A stretch of 64,000 nt of DNA, from the NCBI GenBank assembly GCA_029783825.1, contig JAREIK010000343.1:2084501-2148500 (forward strand), written 5' to 3'. Below, in pieces: positions 23,640 to 36,648 of this stretch (its first letter is position 1; every line of letters starts with the position of its first letter). This stretch comes from Sapria himalayana (taxonomy: Eukaryota > Streptophyta > Magnoliopsida > Malpighiales > Rafflesiaceae). Under the pieces are notes generated by a model. It did not search any database. It was not told the origin of the DNA and worked only from the letters and a program-made list of their open reading frames with translations. The translations under genes were made by a program, and so were the position numbers.

Positions 23640-25062
23640 ATATTGTCACTGTAGATGATGACAAGTAAACTACTATGTGGCTCACTCATGCATACCATAG
23701 GAAAAAAAATAATAGCACTTTCAACCATAATATATGAGACAAACATATATATTAAAACTCAAAATATCAATATATTAATCATTACAAGTCTGATGTTCAC
23801 GAAGCTGAAAATATGAATAATTTTATATGTTAATCTATTGTACATGTCTTAAAAAAATTGATTCTCAATTCAGGTGAATTTTTTATAGAATATCTCTTGG
23901 GAGTTTCACCTTTAGTATGAGAGTTGTATGTTTACCATAGAAGATAGTAACAGATAATCCATGAGATATGCTTGTGTATTGATTCATTAAGATGGTGAAT
24001 TATTTGAGTTACTTTTTCTTATATGGTTCCTACTATTGAAACATGAGTAAAATATATGTTAATTATGTGATTATGATGCTAATGAAACTAGAATTATAAA
24101 TACTTATAAATCATATTTGTTCTTAGTCTTTGTGATACATAAAGGCAAGAAAAAAAAATATACATATAAAATAACTATCAAAGTTAGTTTACAAGTTGCC
24201 TATATGATAAAAGATTATAAATAATTCTCGATCTGAGATAATTCTTAATCTCGATAATAAAATATCAATAAGATAGCTATGAGTGGACTAATATTGGGAT
24301 GAGATTAAATGTGATAATCACCTATATGCTATTAGGAAAAATGGTCATTATACAAAAACCCAACATTTATTATGTATCTAAATAATTCAAATTTTTTATA
24401 TGCATTACATAAATTAAACAGATATATCCTAGGATCTAAGAGTTATGCCAAAATCAATAATTAACTATTTTAATAAAAGTATAGTCTCACTGTTAGTTAA
24501 CCAAACTAATTATACAATCCATATGTGATTAATATCTAGACGAAATTTTATTTTGTTGCTTGCATGAACAATATACTTGACATGTGTTGATAAGTACCCT
24601 GATCAAATATTTTTTGAGACAATATCAGGCAAACAAAATTGGTTAACATTATAAAATCATAATATAGTTCAGCCTCCAATGAACTATGCTTGCTATCACT
24701 AGCAAGTCTCTCTAGGTATGCATGCATTAGAGGAATAAGGACTCTTTGACTATTGTAGAAATATCTATGTGGGTGGAGAAACTCATGTCATGGATTTAAG
24801 TTATCTAACTTTAAAAACTACAATTACCCCATATATCTTCTACTACCATTGAGGGGACTTATTTTTTTTATAATCTACTTTGACTAACCTACTTTATAAT
24901 GCTAAAGCATCTATTATCACTTGATCACCCCCATTCAATAATGTTACCTACTGATCCAAAATTAAAAAGTACAACATTCATCCCTTTGATAAAAAGAGTG
25001 AAAAGCCTTAACTTAGAATGAACATAGTTCATAGTTTCTCATATGTTCCAATTAGGAAAACA
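23640..25062 (+). mobile_element. LTR-like block B, second locus
   Basis: Diverged direct copy of 16,700-18,275: GGCTCACTCATGCATA, TTGTACATGTCTTAAA, TATCTCTTGGGAGTTTCACC, GGATCTAAGAGTTATGCCAAA, CTATCACTAGCAAGTCTCTC, GGGGACTTATTTT, then a TGTTCCAATTAGGAAAACA end. It follows block A at close range, as the LTR-like pair would if A and B were one long LTR. Confidence 0.6.
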
Positions 25063-26007
25063 ATCTAGATAAATATATTTATACCTATAAACCTATAAAA
25101 AATTAAATATACATCTATATTAAATATAAAATTAAATATATATTTATTAGGATAGAATTTAAATAAATGAAACACTTGTAAATTTGAAATAGCAGGTCAT
25201 GAAATTTTTTTTAATGAAGGCATCACATGAACTTGAATTTAGGTTTTTGATTCTCAAACATAAATATTTTATGCTTTGGTTTACTTTTCTTTAGATAATA
25301 ATGATAGAATCCAAGTGAGACCCAACATCACCTACCCTGAGTCAGGTTCAACTAGGATATTTTGAGCATTGTTATTTCTCAGGATTAAAATTAGTTTCTA
25401 CAGATATATCAATACTAGAATTTTATGAATATATCGGATATATCAAAGATAGATATCATTCTTAATGAATATCAATACTTAATTTATGAATATATCAAAG
25501 ATATCAATAGATATATCAAAAATTTTTATAATCGATTGACAATTTGAGTTAAGTAAAATCTGGGTTGTTTTGGACTAGCTATCGAACCAACCTAACAATA
25601 ATAATAATCAGCAACTTTGGCAGTAAAAATTGAAAACATTGTGGAATCATTTTAACAAAAAAAAAATTCGAGAAACTAAAAATAATCAATAATATTAGAA
25701 TAAAAGTGTCAATATGTTATAGATCAAAATTTAAAAAAAAAAGACAATATATTGTTTACAAAAATTATTACTTGAATTAACAAGCTCAACAATCAAAAAT
25801 ATGTGAAAATAATAAGTTATGTTGAAGTTCCTTTCAACGTGTTTAATAATAAATAAACTATATAATTATGTGGGCAGAGAGATGCATTTTATAAATAAAA
25901 TCTATATTTGGGCACCTTGCAAATCAGTTGGTGCACAATTTACTTTATTACATAGATTAGAAAATATATAAAAAAATTGAATATTTTTTTTTTCTTCAAA
26001 AGTATTA
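25063..26007. other. AT-rich sequence, nothing recognised
   Basis: Clusters of ATATATC(A/G) words lie near 25,400-25,520 (ATATATCAA-GATA repeated at irregular spacing). No coding or transposon signature supported. Confidence 0.5.
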
Positions 26008-26016
26008 ATAATTAAA

Positions 26017-27138
26017 GGGAGAATTATATTTTGGGGTGACCAATAAGTATTTGGAAAAAGGTTTTTAATATATAAAAAAATACATCAAAATCTTAACAAA
26101 TTAAAATTTATTGTACTCAATTATATTAATCCTAATTTACCCTTAATAATTAAAACTCACCTCTCCTCGCTTGAAGCCCCTCTCCTCTCGCCCTCTCCTT
26201 TGAGCTCCTGGAGCTCATGGTCGAGCTCCAAAAGTTCCTAGAGCTGGTCGTCGAGTTCCATAAGCTTGTCGTCCAGCACCACGAGCTCCAGTAGCTCCTG
26301 GAGCTCGACGATGAGATGTTGGAGCTCGCCATCAAGCACCAAAAGCTCCAGTAGATTCTAGAACTTCTAGAGCTCTCATTGTCGAGCTCCTGGAACTCAT
26401 TATCGCACTCTAGCAACTCTTGGAGCTCGACAATGAGCTCTTGGAATTCAAGGATGTGCTTTAGGAGCTCGACAATGAGCTGCTGGAACTCATCTCTAAG
26501 CACCACGAGCTCCAGTAGCTCTTGGAGCGTAACGATGAGATGTTGGAGCTCGCCATCAAGCACCAAAAGCTCTAGTAGATGCTAGAACTTCTAGAGCTCT
26601 CATTATCAAGCTCTTGGAACTCATTATCGCACTCTAGCAACTCCTGGAGCTTGACAACAATCTCTTGGAATTCAAGGATGTGTTTTAGGAGCTCGACAAT
26701 GAGCTATTGGAACTCATCTTTAAGCACCACGAACTCCAGTAGCTCGTGATAGAGCTCCAGTAGCTCCTGGAGCTCAGGGATGAGCTCTTGGAGCTTAGGG
26801 ATGAGCTCATGGAGCTCATCGTCTAGCTCTTAGAGCTCATAGTGTTAGATAACAAGCTCGTGATGAGCTCTAATAGTTATTGGAGCTCGACGATGAGCTC
26901 CAAGAGCTTCTAGAGCTCGACCATGAACTCTAGGAGCTCAATGGAAAGGGCCGAGGAGAGAGGGCGCGGGGCAAGGAGAGGGTCAGTTTTAATTGTTAAG
27001 GGTAAATTAAGATTAATGCAATTGAGTACAGCAAATTTTAATTTGTTATGAGTTTTGTGTATTTTTTTATAAATATATAATATTGGGTACCCTTTTTCAA
27101 ATATTTTTTTGAGCAGCATACAAAAACACAATTCTCCC
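26017..27138. mobile_element. MULE (Mutator-like) non-autonomous element with GAGCTC-rich interior
   Basis: Long terminal inverted repeats of about 140 bp: the left end GGGAGAATTATATTTTGG... is matched by the complement of ...AACACAATTCTCCC, and both go on to share TACACAAAA/TACATCAAAA, CAAATTAAAATTT and CTTAATTTACCCTTAA. The element is flanked by a perfect 9-bp duplication ATAATTAAA (26,008-26,016 and 27,139-27,147), the length expected for Mutator-type transposition. The interior (about 26,150-26,985) is an array of GAGCTC-rich words, much richer in GC than its surroundings. Confidence 0.88.
26150..26945. repeat. GAGCTC word array with about 224-bp higher-order repeat
   Basis: Dozens of GAGCT(C/G) hexamers are spaced irregularly at about 12-30 bp. 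A longer unit repeats with offset 224 bp, for example GATGAGATGTTGGAGCTCGC at 26,310 and again at 26,534. On the - strand the array stays open for 138 codons (26,150-26,566) and reads as a Leu/Glu-rich, coiled-coil-like peptide (ELLELVVL, QELIVELQELLE). I find no evidence that it is a gene. Confidence 0.8.
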
Positions 27139-27189
27139 ATAATTAAACAATCATATCATTAGTCAATGATATTTTTTTTATTACAACCA

Positions 27190-30100
27190 GGCTAAACCTG
27201 AATGTTGGAATAAATTACCTACACAAAATTGGTCAAAACATTACATACTAATTATGAAATAAAAAATAGATAAATCAACCAATTATTTTCAATGAAGAGA
27301 ATTGGTGAGTGCATCTACAAGTTGATGTATTGAGTTGAGGAAACATGAATACCATTATATACTTGTTTTCTCTTTAAATAACAATTAAATGTAATATGTT
27401 TCTTTATTGAGTGGAACATTAGGGTTCCAACTTGTGGTCTGGTTGGGCTGCATTTGAAAATTTTCAATATAATCTAAATTTGCTTTGGGTTTGGTTTGAA
27501 TCTTGTATTAAAAGTAAATGTAAAACTCAACATGAGAAAAAAATCAAGAAATCATTAAAAAAAAAAGTAAAATCCAAAAAAAATTAAAAAAAAAACAATG
27601 CATACTCTATATTTTACCGGCATGCTAACTCAAGTTTATTTTTTTAGTAGTAATATTATTTTTTGTCTCAAAATACTCATATTAAAACATCTTTCTTCCA
27701 AGTTATAGATCAAATCGGTCAATTTAAAATTGTATTTCTTGTGATACATATAAATATAATATTTGAGGCTTGAAATCCTAGGTTAAAGATTCATTTACAA
27801 ACTCATTATAATTGATTTAATATTTATGTATAAATTTTATATTATAAAAATCTGAGTTTCTAATTCCATCAAAATACTTAGAAACTATTTTTATAAAATT
27901 TTATAATATTTAATTTTAAAAAGTTTTAAATTATTTAGTTTTTATTATTATAAATAATACAACTCAGCCCAACCCCCACCCAATACGATGACTACTCCAT
28001 TTTCATCATGTTGAAGATAGAGCAAGGGTTTCTTGAAGATTTTCGGGTTCAAATTGAGTTATAGTTGAAAATTTTTAATCTAGTAGAATTTAGAACAAAG
28101 TCAAAAAGCACCATCAATATAAACCAAGATAGCATGGTAGTTGAACACCATTATCAATTAGGAAATAGAAAAACTAATTGATCTCAACAACTACATTAGC
28201 TATTTGGATTGAAGCCAAATAGCTATAAAGATGGTCAACAAATTTAGTGGAAGACCTAGTAATAATTTTATAATTATAAGAACTATAGAAGATTGGATTG
28301 TGAATGAGAGAAATAATGCAAGCATTGATCAAGCAAAATTCATTCTCATCACTTGCCCAATCTATGTTTGATTAAGCATGTAGATTTACTGAAGACCAGC
28401 AATCTATTTGGATTCATTCATTATTTATTATGCATGGATTTCATAGGAGATGTTTAACAAAGCTAGACAAAGCTAGAATGAGCAATTGTTGGAATAAGCA
28501 TGTACTCAGAGAGCTAGTTATTCATAAATATGAGATTTGATTTTATAATCATGAAATATTAATGACTACCAATAATTGTTTTGTACGTGGAAAAATCATA
28601 CAAAAAAAGTGGTTCATTTCAGCAAAGGTGAATTAGTTGGAATGAGAGTGAGCATAAATTTGAGATCAATGCCACTTGATAAAATAAAACACATTGTTGA
28701 TCTGGCACTTGCATACCTCGAGATGGCTAACGAGCCTTACTAGGTCAATACATGTCTAAAAAAGGATGGTCCTTCATGGCTTGTTGGCTCGTAGGTTTCC
28801 AAAATCATATTAAGTGAGATCAAGTTGGCATGACATGAGTCTCACTTAACCTGGGTTCGATCAAGACTAGTTTCATTTGGTCATCTTTGTTTTGTCATAT
28901 CAAATGTTTTGTGGAACATGGGCCAATACCCCAATCCAATGTTGCCCATGTCATTTCCAGGCACGCAGGGTCATTCTTGGGTTGGCTTCCATGGCATGAT
29001 TATGATACCATATTTTTGATGGTTCCTTATTAACATAAATGACCCTTTGAAGTTTACAAGCATGAGATAGATGATTTTGATCAATAAAACTTATTGGTTC
29101 TTGCATGTAAATATTTTTTGAGAGGTGGCATCGAAGGAGGACATTGCTGATATCAACTTAACATTGTAACCAATCCTTACATATTGCAAGAATGAGGATA
29201 ACATGAATTATTATTGGTTTAACAACATGGCTTAAAGTGTATAGATAATCAACACCTTGTCTTTGATGAAATCTATTTTGCAACCATACTTGTTTACAAC
29301 TCATCAATATATCCATCAAATTTACATTTGATTCTAAAAATTCACTTACATCCAATTATATTCTTAGTAGATTCAGGTGGAACAAGTTATCATGTTCCAT
29401 TTGTAACTAATGCATCACACTCATCATATATGATTTTATGCAACTTTGGAGTCCCAAGGGCTTTATTCATGGTGATTGGTTCTAGATCATTCGATTCTGA
29501 GAGTTGGATATGATGGTTTATTTTTCTTATGTATATATGAATTTTATTTTGTGCTTGAGTGGTTATTTAATGAGTTGGATGGAGGTGAGTTTGAGGTGGG
29601 TTATGATGAGATGCATTGAGATATGTAGTGATGGATAGGTACAAGGTGTGAAGGAAGGTGTGTGTATTTGTGGGGGAAGGCTAGTTTTTGTTGGTCTATG
29701 GAACATATTCTAGAGTGGGTGTTGAAGTTGTAGTTAGAGTTTGTTGAGAGATGATGATTGCATATGACATAGTGAGTGGTGGTTGGGAAGAGGGTGAGTA
29801 AACTTGAATTGGTGTAAAAATTAATGTGGCGATGAAGTTACGAAGAAGACTAGATGATAGGCAAGATAGTGAAGAGTATGGAAACTGAGATTCAAGTTCA
29901 AAAAATTTAACATTTCTTGAGACTAATTCTTGAGGTTGAATGATAAAAGTAGTAGTTTGCAATTTGAAAGAGAAATACTAGCCAAGAAAAATACATGGCT
30001 TGGACCATTATTTAAGTTTGTATAATGTGTAATGCCTAAGTCAATAGTAGCATAAACAACTAAAAATCAATAATTTAAGTAGTTTATGGCTGTTTGGAAT

Positions 30101-30600
30101 ATGTTGTGGTGAGGTGAAACAAGATTTAAACTGAGAGTGGGCAGTATAATGATAAGGAAAATAATTATGGCAAAAGCAATATGAGTTCAATACGAAAAGG
30201 GTAAAGAAGCACGAGTGACGAGGGAATGACATGTTTCTATGATATGAAAGTACCTTTTTTTGGAGAAACCATTATGTTTTAATATGTGAGGAAGAGTGCT
30301 GAGATAAGAGATAATATTGGTGGAAAGAAAATTAAGTGGGGACATGTACTCACTACCATTGTCAAACTATCATATTAAGATGGTTGAATCGAAATGATTT
30401 TTTGTAATGACATTGAATCTATTGAAGATATTTGGCATCCAATTTGTTTTTGAGTGAGTAAAACTAGATATATTTAGTGAAGTGAGAAAATATAATTTCA
30501 AGAGGTTTAGTAAAGATAATTATATAGTTGGAGAAGGACAACTTGTGACTTTTATTATGAAGAGCAATACATTAGAAATCATGTCATTTGGTAGTAGAGA
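27190..30600 (-). pseudogene. Ty1/copia pol remnant (integrase, reverse transcriptase, RNase H), broken
   Basis: Read right to left on the - strand, several frames are needed. The integrase core includes FDNGSEYM (30,343-30,366), then KHNGFSKK and HIIETCHSLV, where the expected catalytic Glu reads Lys. Next come PYHYTA, CLCYY and SKPCIFLG (about 30,000-30,230), then VSRNVKFFELE (about 29,890). Reverse transcriptase entry reads FHQRQGVDYLYT and VVKPIIIHVI (29,158-29,300), followed by VDISNVLLRCHL and IYMQEP (about 29,040-29,150). Weak RNase H matches follow: STYKTIIGSH near 28,580, TRSSTKF near 28,260 and SIHQLVDALTNSLH near 27,320. The breaks near 28,640-29,030 and 27,430-28,000 look like later insertions. 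Stops and frameshifts throughout show it is dead. Confidence 0.8.
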
Positions 30601-30640
30601 TGAGCATTACAATTATGACGTTAGTCACTAAATCCAATCA

Positions 30641-30946
30641 TTGGTCTCGTTAATTCTTAACAACATTCATATCATTTGGTATAAAAGATTAGCCCTAGTC
30701 TCATATCATGTTTTTTTTATTTTTCTATTAAAATTGAGATATCAATTCATCCATTTAAATCTTATCTCGCAATACCAAACATACTATTATACAAATTATA
30801 AATTGCAACCTATTCATGAAAATAAACATGACATATATTGAGGTGGGAACTAGAACATATCCTTGAACATTTGGATCATATGAAGTATGCTTATTTACAT
30901 CAGCCACATAATCATCTAAATATGAGAGTCAAATTAATATACATAC

Positions 30947-30994
<48 letters not shown>

Positions 30995-31020
30995 CCACAT
31001 ACATATATATATCTACATAC
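30641..31020. repeat. AT-rich spacer ending in (TACA)n(TA)n microsatellite (30,939-31,020)
   Basis: Gag or protease of the neighbouring copia would be expected here on the - strand, but nothing recognisable remains. The right part is (ACAT)n followed by (AT)n and ACATAC words, ending at the CACTA terminus. Confidence 0.6.
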
Positions 31021-31023
31021 ATT

Positions 31024-33572
31024 CACTACAAGAAAGAAACAAATTAAAAGTGATCAAATCTGTTTCTAATTTCATCACAATGTTGAATTTGTGATATCAA
31101 TAGAAACATAATCTTTTCCATTTCTAAAAGTCTCCTTTCTAAATTTTAGAAACAAAAATTGTCCAGATATTTCTAATATGTGGGATGAAAATTTATTATT
31201 TCTAATATGTGGGATAAAAATTTATTATTTCTAACTATAGCAATGGAAATGGGATCTCAGTTTCCATTTTTATTCCACTACTAAAACATAATAATAAATA
31301 CATTGACATTCATAAAAGCAAAAAAAAATCATTTAGCATCCAAATTTTAATAATTACAAAATAAGCAAGACAACATAATATGGAAGTCAATAAATATTTA
31401 GTCATCATCATAAATGTCTAACAAATCATTTTCATCTAAGTATTTATCATTATTCAATTCTATAATTAATTCCTCCTCGTTATTTTCTTAAAGTTAAATA
31501 TGGTCATTATAAATTTTCAGATAGTTTTCACATTCACCAAGCAATATTTGAAGCCCATCATGTGCCCCAGGAATGATTGGATGAAGTTCCATATTATTCT
31601 CTTAAAATATAATTATAATTAATGGAGTGATAATAACATCCTTTTCAATAATTTTCATAACTGATCTAGGTTTTATTTTACATATTGCACACTAGTCACA
31701 AGTATTTTTTTTCATGTGGTTGGATAAGTGGAGTAACACACCTATAATGCTTGCATCGCAAGAATAAATAACATGTACATGTGATGATATTCTGATGGTG
31801 CATGTTCATATAATTATATTGATGATGAATTCTAGTACCCACGTTTGGAATAAAATAAAATCATTCTAACTTAAATAGAAATATCCTTTTAATTGGTAAA
31901 GTAGGATACTCCATGTGTAGAATTTTAATCAATTCACTATAAAAATTAATATTTGATGCAACAAAGTTAGATCTCTTGATGCATACACTACTATTTATTA
32001 TATCTCTATTTGAACCATGTTTCAAAATGTGAAATTCCATTTATATAATATATGGGATATATCTGTAAACATCATAATGGCCATTTGCAATATTATTTAT
32101 TTGTCTATTACATATATTTCATGGTGAAAAATATACCTAAAAATTAAAATAAAATAAAATCTTACTTATATAATATTGCACACTAAATTTTTGAAGCAAG
32201 AATTATAAATTATATTCGGACAAATCTTTCAAACCAATATACAAAATTTTTATCAAGCTTTGCATAAATGGAAGCAATTTCAATATGCGGTTCACTTTAC
32301 ATAAATTCTACAAAAATAATATTGAAGTTATTTTGAATATTAAAAAAAGATATATCACATAACATAACAAATATATGATGATATAAAATGATTATACATC
32401 TTACTCAATATAAGTTGTAGCTTCCTCATAGTTCAATAAGATATATGTGTGTATAGCATTATACTCCTAGTCATCCATAAAATATCTTAATTTTGCTCTA
32501 CCATCTTATTGACCCACATGGGTGAAAATGAAAAGCATATAATCTTCTTTTGATCCATCCCCCATACCAAAATCATTATATGATAATATTTTATTATGTA
32601 GATTATACACTTATGGTCGAAAGTAATATGCACAAATTGTTAAGATTCTTCGACCGAATAGGCATTGCATATTGACCATTTAAATTAACAAATATATATA
32701 AAAAATCTACAACTTATTATTTAGTTTTAATTTGAATATTATTTTACAATTTTCTAAATATATATAAAAAATCTTAATTAGAATAAAATATATTTGTCAG
32801 ATACATTTAAATTTTTAGATTAACAAATAAAAATTATATAACCTCTCAGATGGATACATACATCTATATTGCAGAGGGTCGAGTATCATAGATTCATAAG
32901 GCAAGTTGATTGGAAAATATTTCATGGAGTTAAAGAAGCTAGTAGATAAAATATATTCAAGACTATAATAAGCCTTAGCGAATTTATTCATTGATTTATT
33001 CCTATGTAACTCTAGACATGAATAGAACTCTTTAAAATCTTCTTTTGATTTAACATTGTCTTTTATTTTTCCTTCCAAATTCATGATAGTATTAAAAATA
33101 AGTTGCAGCTTAGACACTACAAACTTCGACATCAATTCGTGTATTACATTACAACATATAATCAAACTATAATCCATTACCGAGGAGGCATGTTATGATT
33201 TGAGGATAAGCACTGTGTTTTCATGATTTATCTACTTAAGCATTCTCTCAAAATTAAAGAAACTCTAGACTATGATCACATCATCTTTTCCAATACAATC
33301 CTAGAAATGTTTAAAGAATTTCATAGTAAATCTATCCGTACTTTGTGATTAATGTGACACAATGGTGTGGTAGCACCAAAATGGCATGATAGTCACCCAA
33401 CAATGCATAGGTGAATTGTACATGTGGTGTTCAAAGTAGTAATGGTAGCTAGAAAGGGCATTTCAGTAGATATTATTTTAGTGTACTTTTTGGGAATTAT
33501 GTTTTTCAAGATTGACTAAAAATAGAAACTAAATCCAAGGGTTCCCCATTTCTAATTTTTTTCTACCTAGTG
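31024..33572 (-). mobile_element. CACTA (En/Spm) element, internally reduced
   Basis: Left end CACTACAAGAAAGAAACAAA and right end TTTTTTTCTACCTAGTG are inverted in the CACTA manner. Just inside the left end the motif TTTCTAA recurs at least six times within about 220 bp, and TTTCTAATTTTTTTC lies inside the right end, like the subterminal transposase-binding repeats of this superfamily. Transposase remains run on the - strand between the ends. At about 2.5 kb it is much shorter than autonomous CACTAs. No clear 3-bp target duplication was seen (ATT left, CAC right). Confidence 0.8.
31398..33177 (-). pseudogene. CACTA transposase remnant (TNP2 type, DUF4218 and DUF4216 regions)
   Basis: The open stretch 32,815-33,177 ends LDPLQYRCMYPSERLYNF, with FFNSMKYFPINLPYES before it; this is the PVQYRWMYPFER signature of the DUF4218 region. 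After a gap, HTYILLNYEEATTYIE is readable at about 32,400-32,460. Then HILKHGSNRDIINSSVCIK and INFYSELIKILHMEYP (about 31,880-32,040) match the DUF4216 region. A final acidic tail ends LLDIYDDD at the stop 31,398-31,400. The catalytic N-terminal transposase domain is absent. Several internal stops and AT-rich gaps make it non-functional. Confidence 0.75.
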
Positions 33573-33685
33573 CACTAAAACATAATGGTTCTTTTTTTAT
33601 TGGAATATCTTTGGTCATTATGAATTTTATTAAAAGCATGTAATGTGTATGTTCAATATATATATATATATATATAATTAACAAC

Positions 33686-33870
33686 ATAGTAGTCCAATTG
33701 GCAGAGAGGATAGATGCTCTTACCCGTAGAACATGAATTTGATCCTTGGAAATGTTACATGCACTCTCCAGGTTTTCTGTCTGTTTGATTTATCATATTG
33801 TTGGGATGAGAATATTACTTACTTTGACCTAGGCCCTAAGGCCTGTATACGGGCTAGGAGATAATATATA
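33686..33870 (+). mobile_element. tRNA-derived SINE-like element
   Basis: TGGCAGAGAGG (33,699-33,709) resembles an A box and GAATTTGATCC (33,735-33,745) a B box, with the usual spacing of about 25-30 bp; both sit in a tRNA-like head (AGTCCAATTGGCAGAG...). The body continues through CTAGGCCCTAAGGCC. A (TA)n run precedes it. No clean target duplication was found, so the limits are approximate. Confidence 0.5.
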
Positions 33871-35639
33871 TTTGGTTTGGAGGGGAAGGGGAGGAGCGGG
33901 AGAATATAAAAAATGATTAAAAATATGATAGAAAATATATGTTAATGCAATATTACGAGAATTATTTATAACAAATATGACATTTGAGATTGATTTTTTT
34001 CTAGTTTTTTTATTTTCTCATTTGCCAAATATTCTTTGTAGATAAAAATCTAGAGAATGAGTACCTTGACTTTTGTTCCTTGAAGAATAAAAATTTTACC
34101 ATAAAGTTCTATGACAAGCTAGAGGAATGATCTACAAATCACAAGGTGATTGATGTCATTTGATTAATTCTTTTTAAAACTAGGGTTTTCCTTCATTTTG
34201 TTTATCTTGAGTTGTTACTATTAAACAAGCTAATAGTCTTGGATAACTATTTTTTTATAATCTTATAAGATTTAATGGTTGCTTATTACTATATCCATAA
34301 ATTTTTTGATATTTATCATTCATGATCAATTATAAATCAATTCAAGAATAAGTGAAAATAATAGAATTAACTATTTGAAATTGATCAATTACATCAAATA
34401 TCAAAATTAATATATATCAAATTTTGACTATAAGTCTTTTCTTCAATTAGTTAGTCTTTTTATAATTTTTTGTAGTGTCAACTTCATCTTGACTTATACC
34501 AATAATACAATCTTATCAATGAACATAAACTACTATGGTATAGTAACTATGCTGCCCTTGATTAGATATTATAAGTTATAAATTCTTTGGTCTTGCCTAT
34601 ATGAATGAACAAGTGAAACTATTATCACGTGAAGAAAACATTGTCATAATATTTTCTCAGGGTGAAGTCGACTCTCATGATCCACATAAGAGTGTGTAAG
34701 GTTTTATTTAACCACTTTTTTATGATTTTTCATTTTCTATCTCTAGCATTAACAAAATTTCATTTTTTTTTCTTTAATTTTTACTATTATTTTTTATTTT
34801 TGTTAGTTATTTTTGTTTCTTCGTAGGCAGAGTCCTTCACAGAGGAATTATCTTTGAGAAACATGGTCATAAAATTTCATGATCCTAAATGTTACATGTT
34901 TACTTTGGAATTATCTTTGAGAAATTTGGAGGCTCAAGTTGAGGGGGAACAACAAGCCCAATATTTTTCAAAGAGGAAAACTTAAACACGTGTTATTCCT
35001 TGAGAGAGTCCATATTCATCTTCCAAGGAAGAGTATAAGTTGTTGCCATATACTATTAGTTGAGATAATTAAAAGTTGATCCACTATCCAAAAAATTAGA
35101 GAGATGTATCATGGTGTGCCAAATATAAAATATTTATATTAGTGTACCTTCTCATAATAAAAAAATATATCAGACTCTAAAATAATTAAATTTTTGTGTA
35201 CTAAAATTATCAACCCAATTTTACTTGTAAACTTGGAAAAAAAAAATTTTTTTGATTTAATTAATTTAGAATTATTTGGAAACCAACAAATCAATTAATA
35301 CTACTGCAGGAGCCAATTAATACTATTTTAGTGTACCAACAAATCATGTAGTTTTACAAGCTATAAACTGACACAAACACACACATATATCTATGTAAAC
35401 ACATACATATACATAGATATATACATATAATTGTGTATTTGTATACAAATAAACATACAAACGTGTATACATGTGTTTTTGTATATATACATAAATGTTT
35501 AACAATCTTTTATTCTCGTATACTTTTATATATATATGGCAAACATTATTTTAATAAACTATAAAGATTAATAGATCGACTAGAAATTACCTGCACCAAT
35601 GCACGAGGACATTAAATATTTTGATTAATGAATCAAGAC
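33871..35639. other. AT-rich sequence; one short repeated coding-like patch
   Basis: Near 34,828-34,985 a + strand frame reads TEELSLRN twice (GGAATTATCTTTGAGAAA at about 34,840 and 34,908) and continues LEAQVEGEQQAQYFSKRK to a stop. It could be a scrap of a retrotransposon gag, but no domain is recognisable. Nothing else could be supported. Confidence 0.4.
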
Positions 35640-36510
35640 AAAATTATGGGATAACAAATTTCTAATTAATCAAAAAATCCAATTCACACTAAAAGCAAAC
35701 TTTTAAATGAGTATAAAAATAGTGCATGGAGAAGGAGCAAAAAATTAATTTACTAAAATATAAAATAACTTATTTTAAAATTATGATATTTTTAAATTAC
35801 ACAAGAGTGCACTCTTATAGTAATGACAACTCAATGAGAGCACTAATAGAATGTGCCAAACACTAGTATTTATTACAATAAACAATAATCAACATTATAA
35901 TTTTACTATTTTAATATCTAAATTATTTTGACATAATTAACCTATTGTTGTCTTGTTTTTAATATAATTTTCATAATATATTACAAAATTTTAAAGTACT
36001 TAATTTTCATTATTAACCTATTCTATGTCTTTTTTTTAATACTTAATTACACTAGTAATTAATTGAGCTTGTCGGGCTCAAGTTAGGTTAAGTTGGGTCA
36101 GATTGTATCATTTGTTTTTTTTTTTTTTTTTGTAGTCATTTTTTTTTAAAAAAAAATCAAGTTCTAATTATATAGATATTTAAGTAAACTAATTTTGGAA
36201 TTAAACATTTTAATTTAGATTATCTGAGTATTAGTGTTAAATTTATAGGTAATAAGTAAATTTAATAAATACTCCAAATTATGCTTAACCAATATCACTC
36301 AATGCTCATATACTTAAACTATTATGCTTATAAATAGACTTAGAGAATAACTCTATCTAGTTGGATTGGGTTGAGAATCAACCCAAGAACAATCAAAATT
36401 TTTCTTTGGGTTCCAATGTTTCAATTTGCGCCCGACCGAAATTGTGGTTGGATTGTAAATTTTTAATTCGAACCCGATTTTTTATGGTTTGCATTACTCT
36501 AGTTGCAACC
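35640..36510 (+). repeat. Diverged direct repeat, copy 1 (partner 39,950-40,760)
   Basis: Shared in order with the partner: AATAGTGCA-GGAGA-G-AGCAAAAA, TCTTATAGTAATG-CAA-TCAATG-GAGCACTA, TTATTACAATAAACAATA, TATTTTAATATCTAAATTA and then a hAT-like GGGTT word element (about 36,061-36,510) ending CTAGTTGCAACCCT. Identity looks near 70-75%. The pair, about 4.3 kb apart, might be old LTRs or a tandem duplication. Confidence 0.6.
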
Positions 36511-36648
36511 CTATGAAATGCTTATTCAATTTCATTTTTCAAGATTTTCTACTATCTTCTGATCTAATTATACGTGCAAAATATAGGCATCAAAATGGCC
36601 GTGCTAAGTCGTCCCGATCCATTTTTAGTGAGCATGATCATGCTTACG

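Noticed and set aside
28840..28862. CCTGGGTTCGATCAAG as a tRNA T-arm
   Set aside because: No A box or acceptor stem at the right distance; no tRNA gene could be folded.
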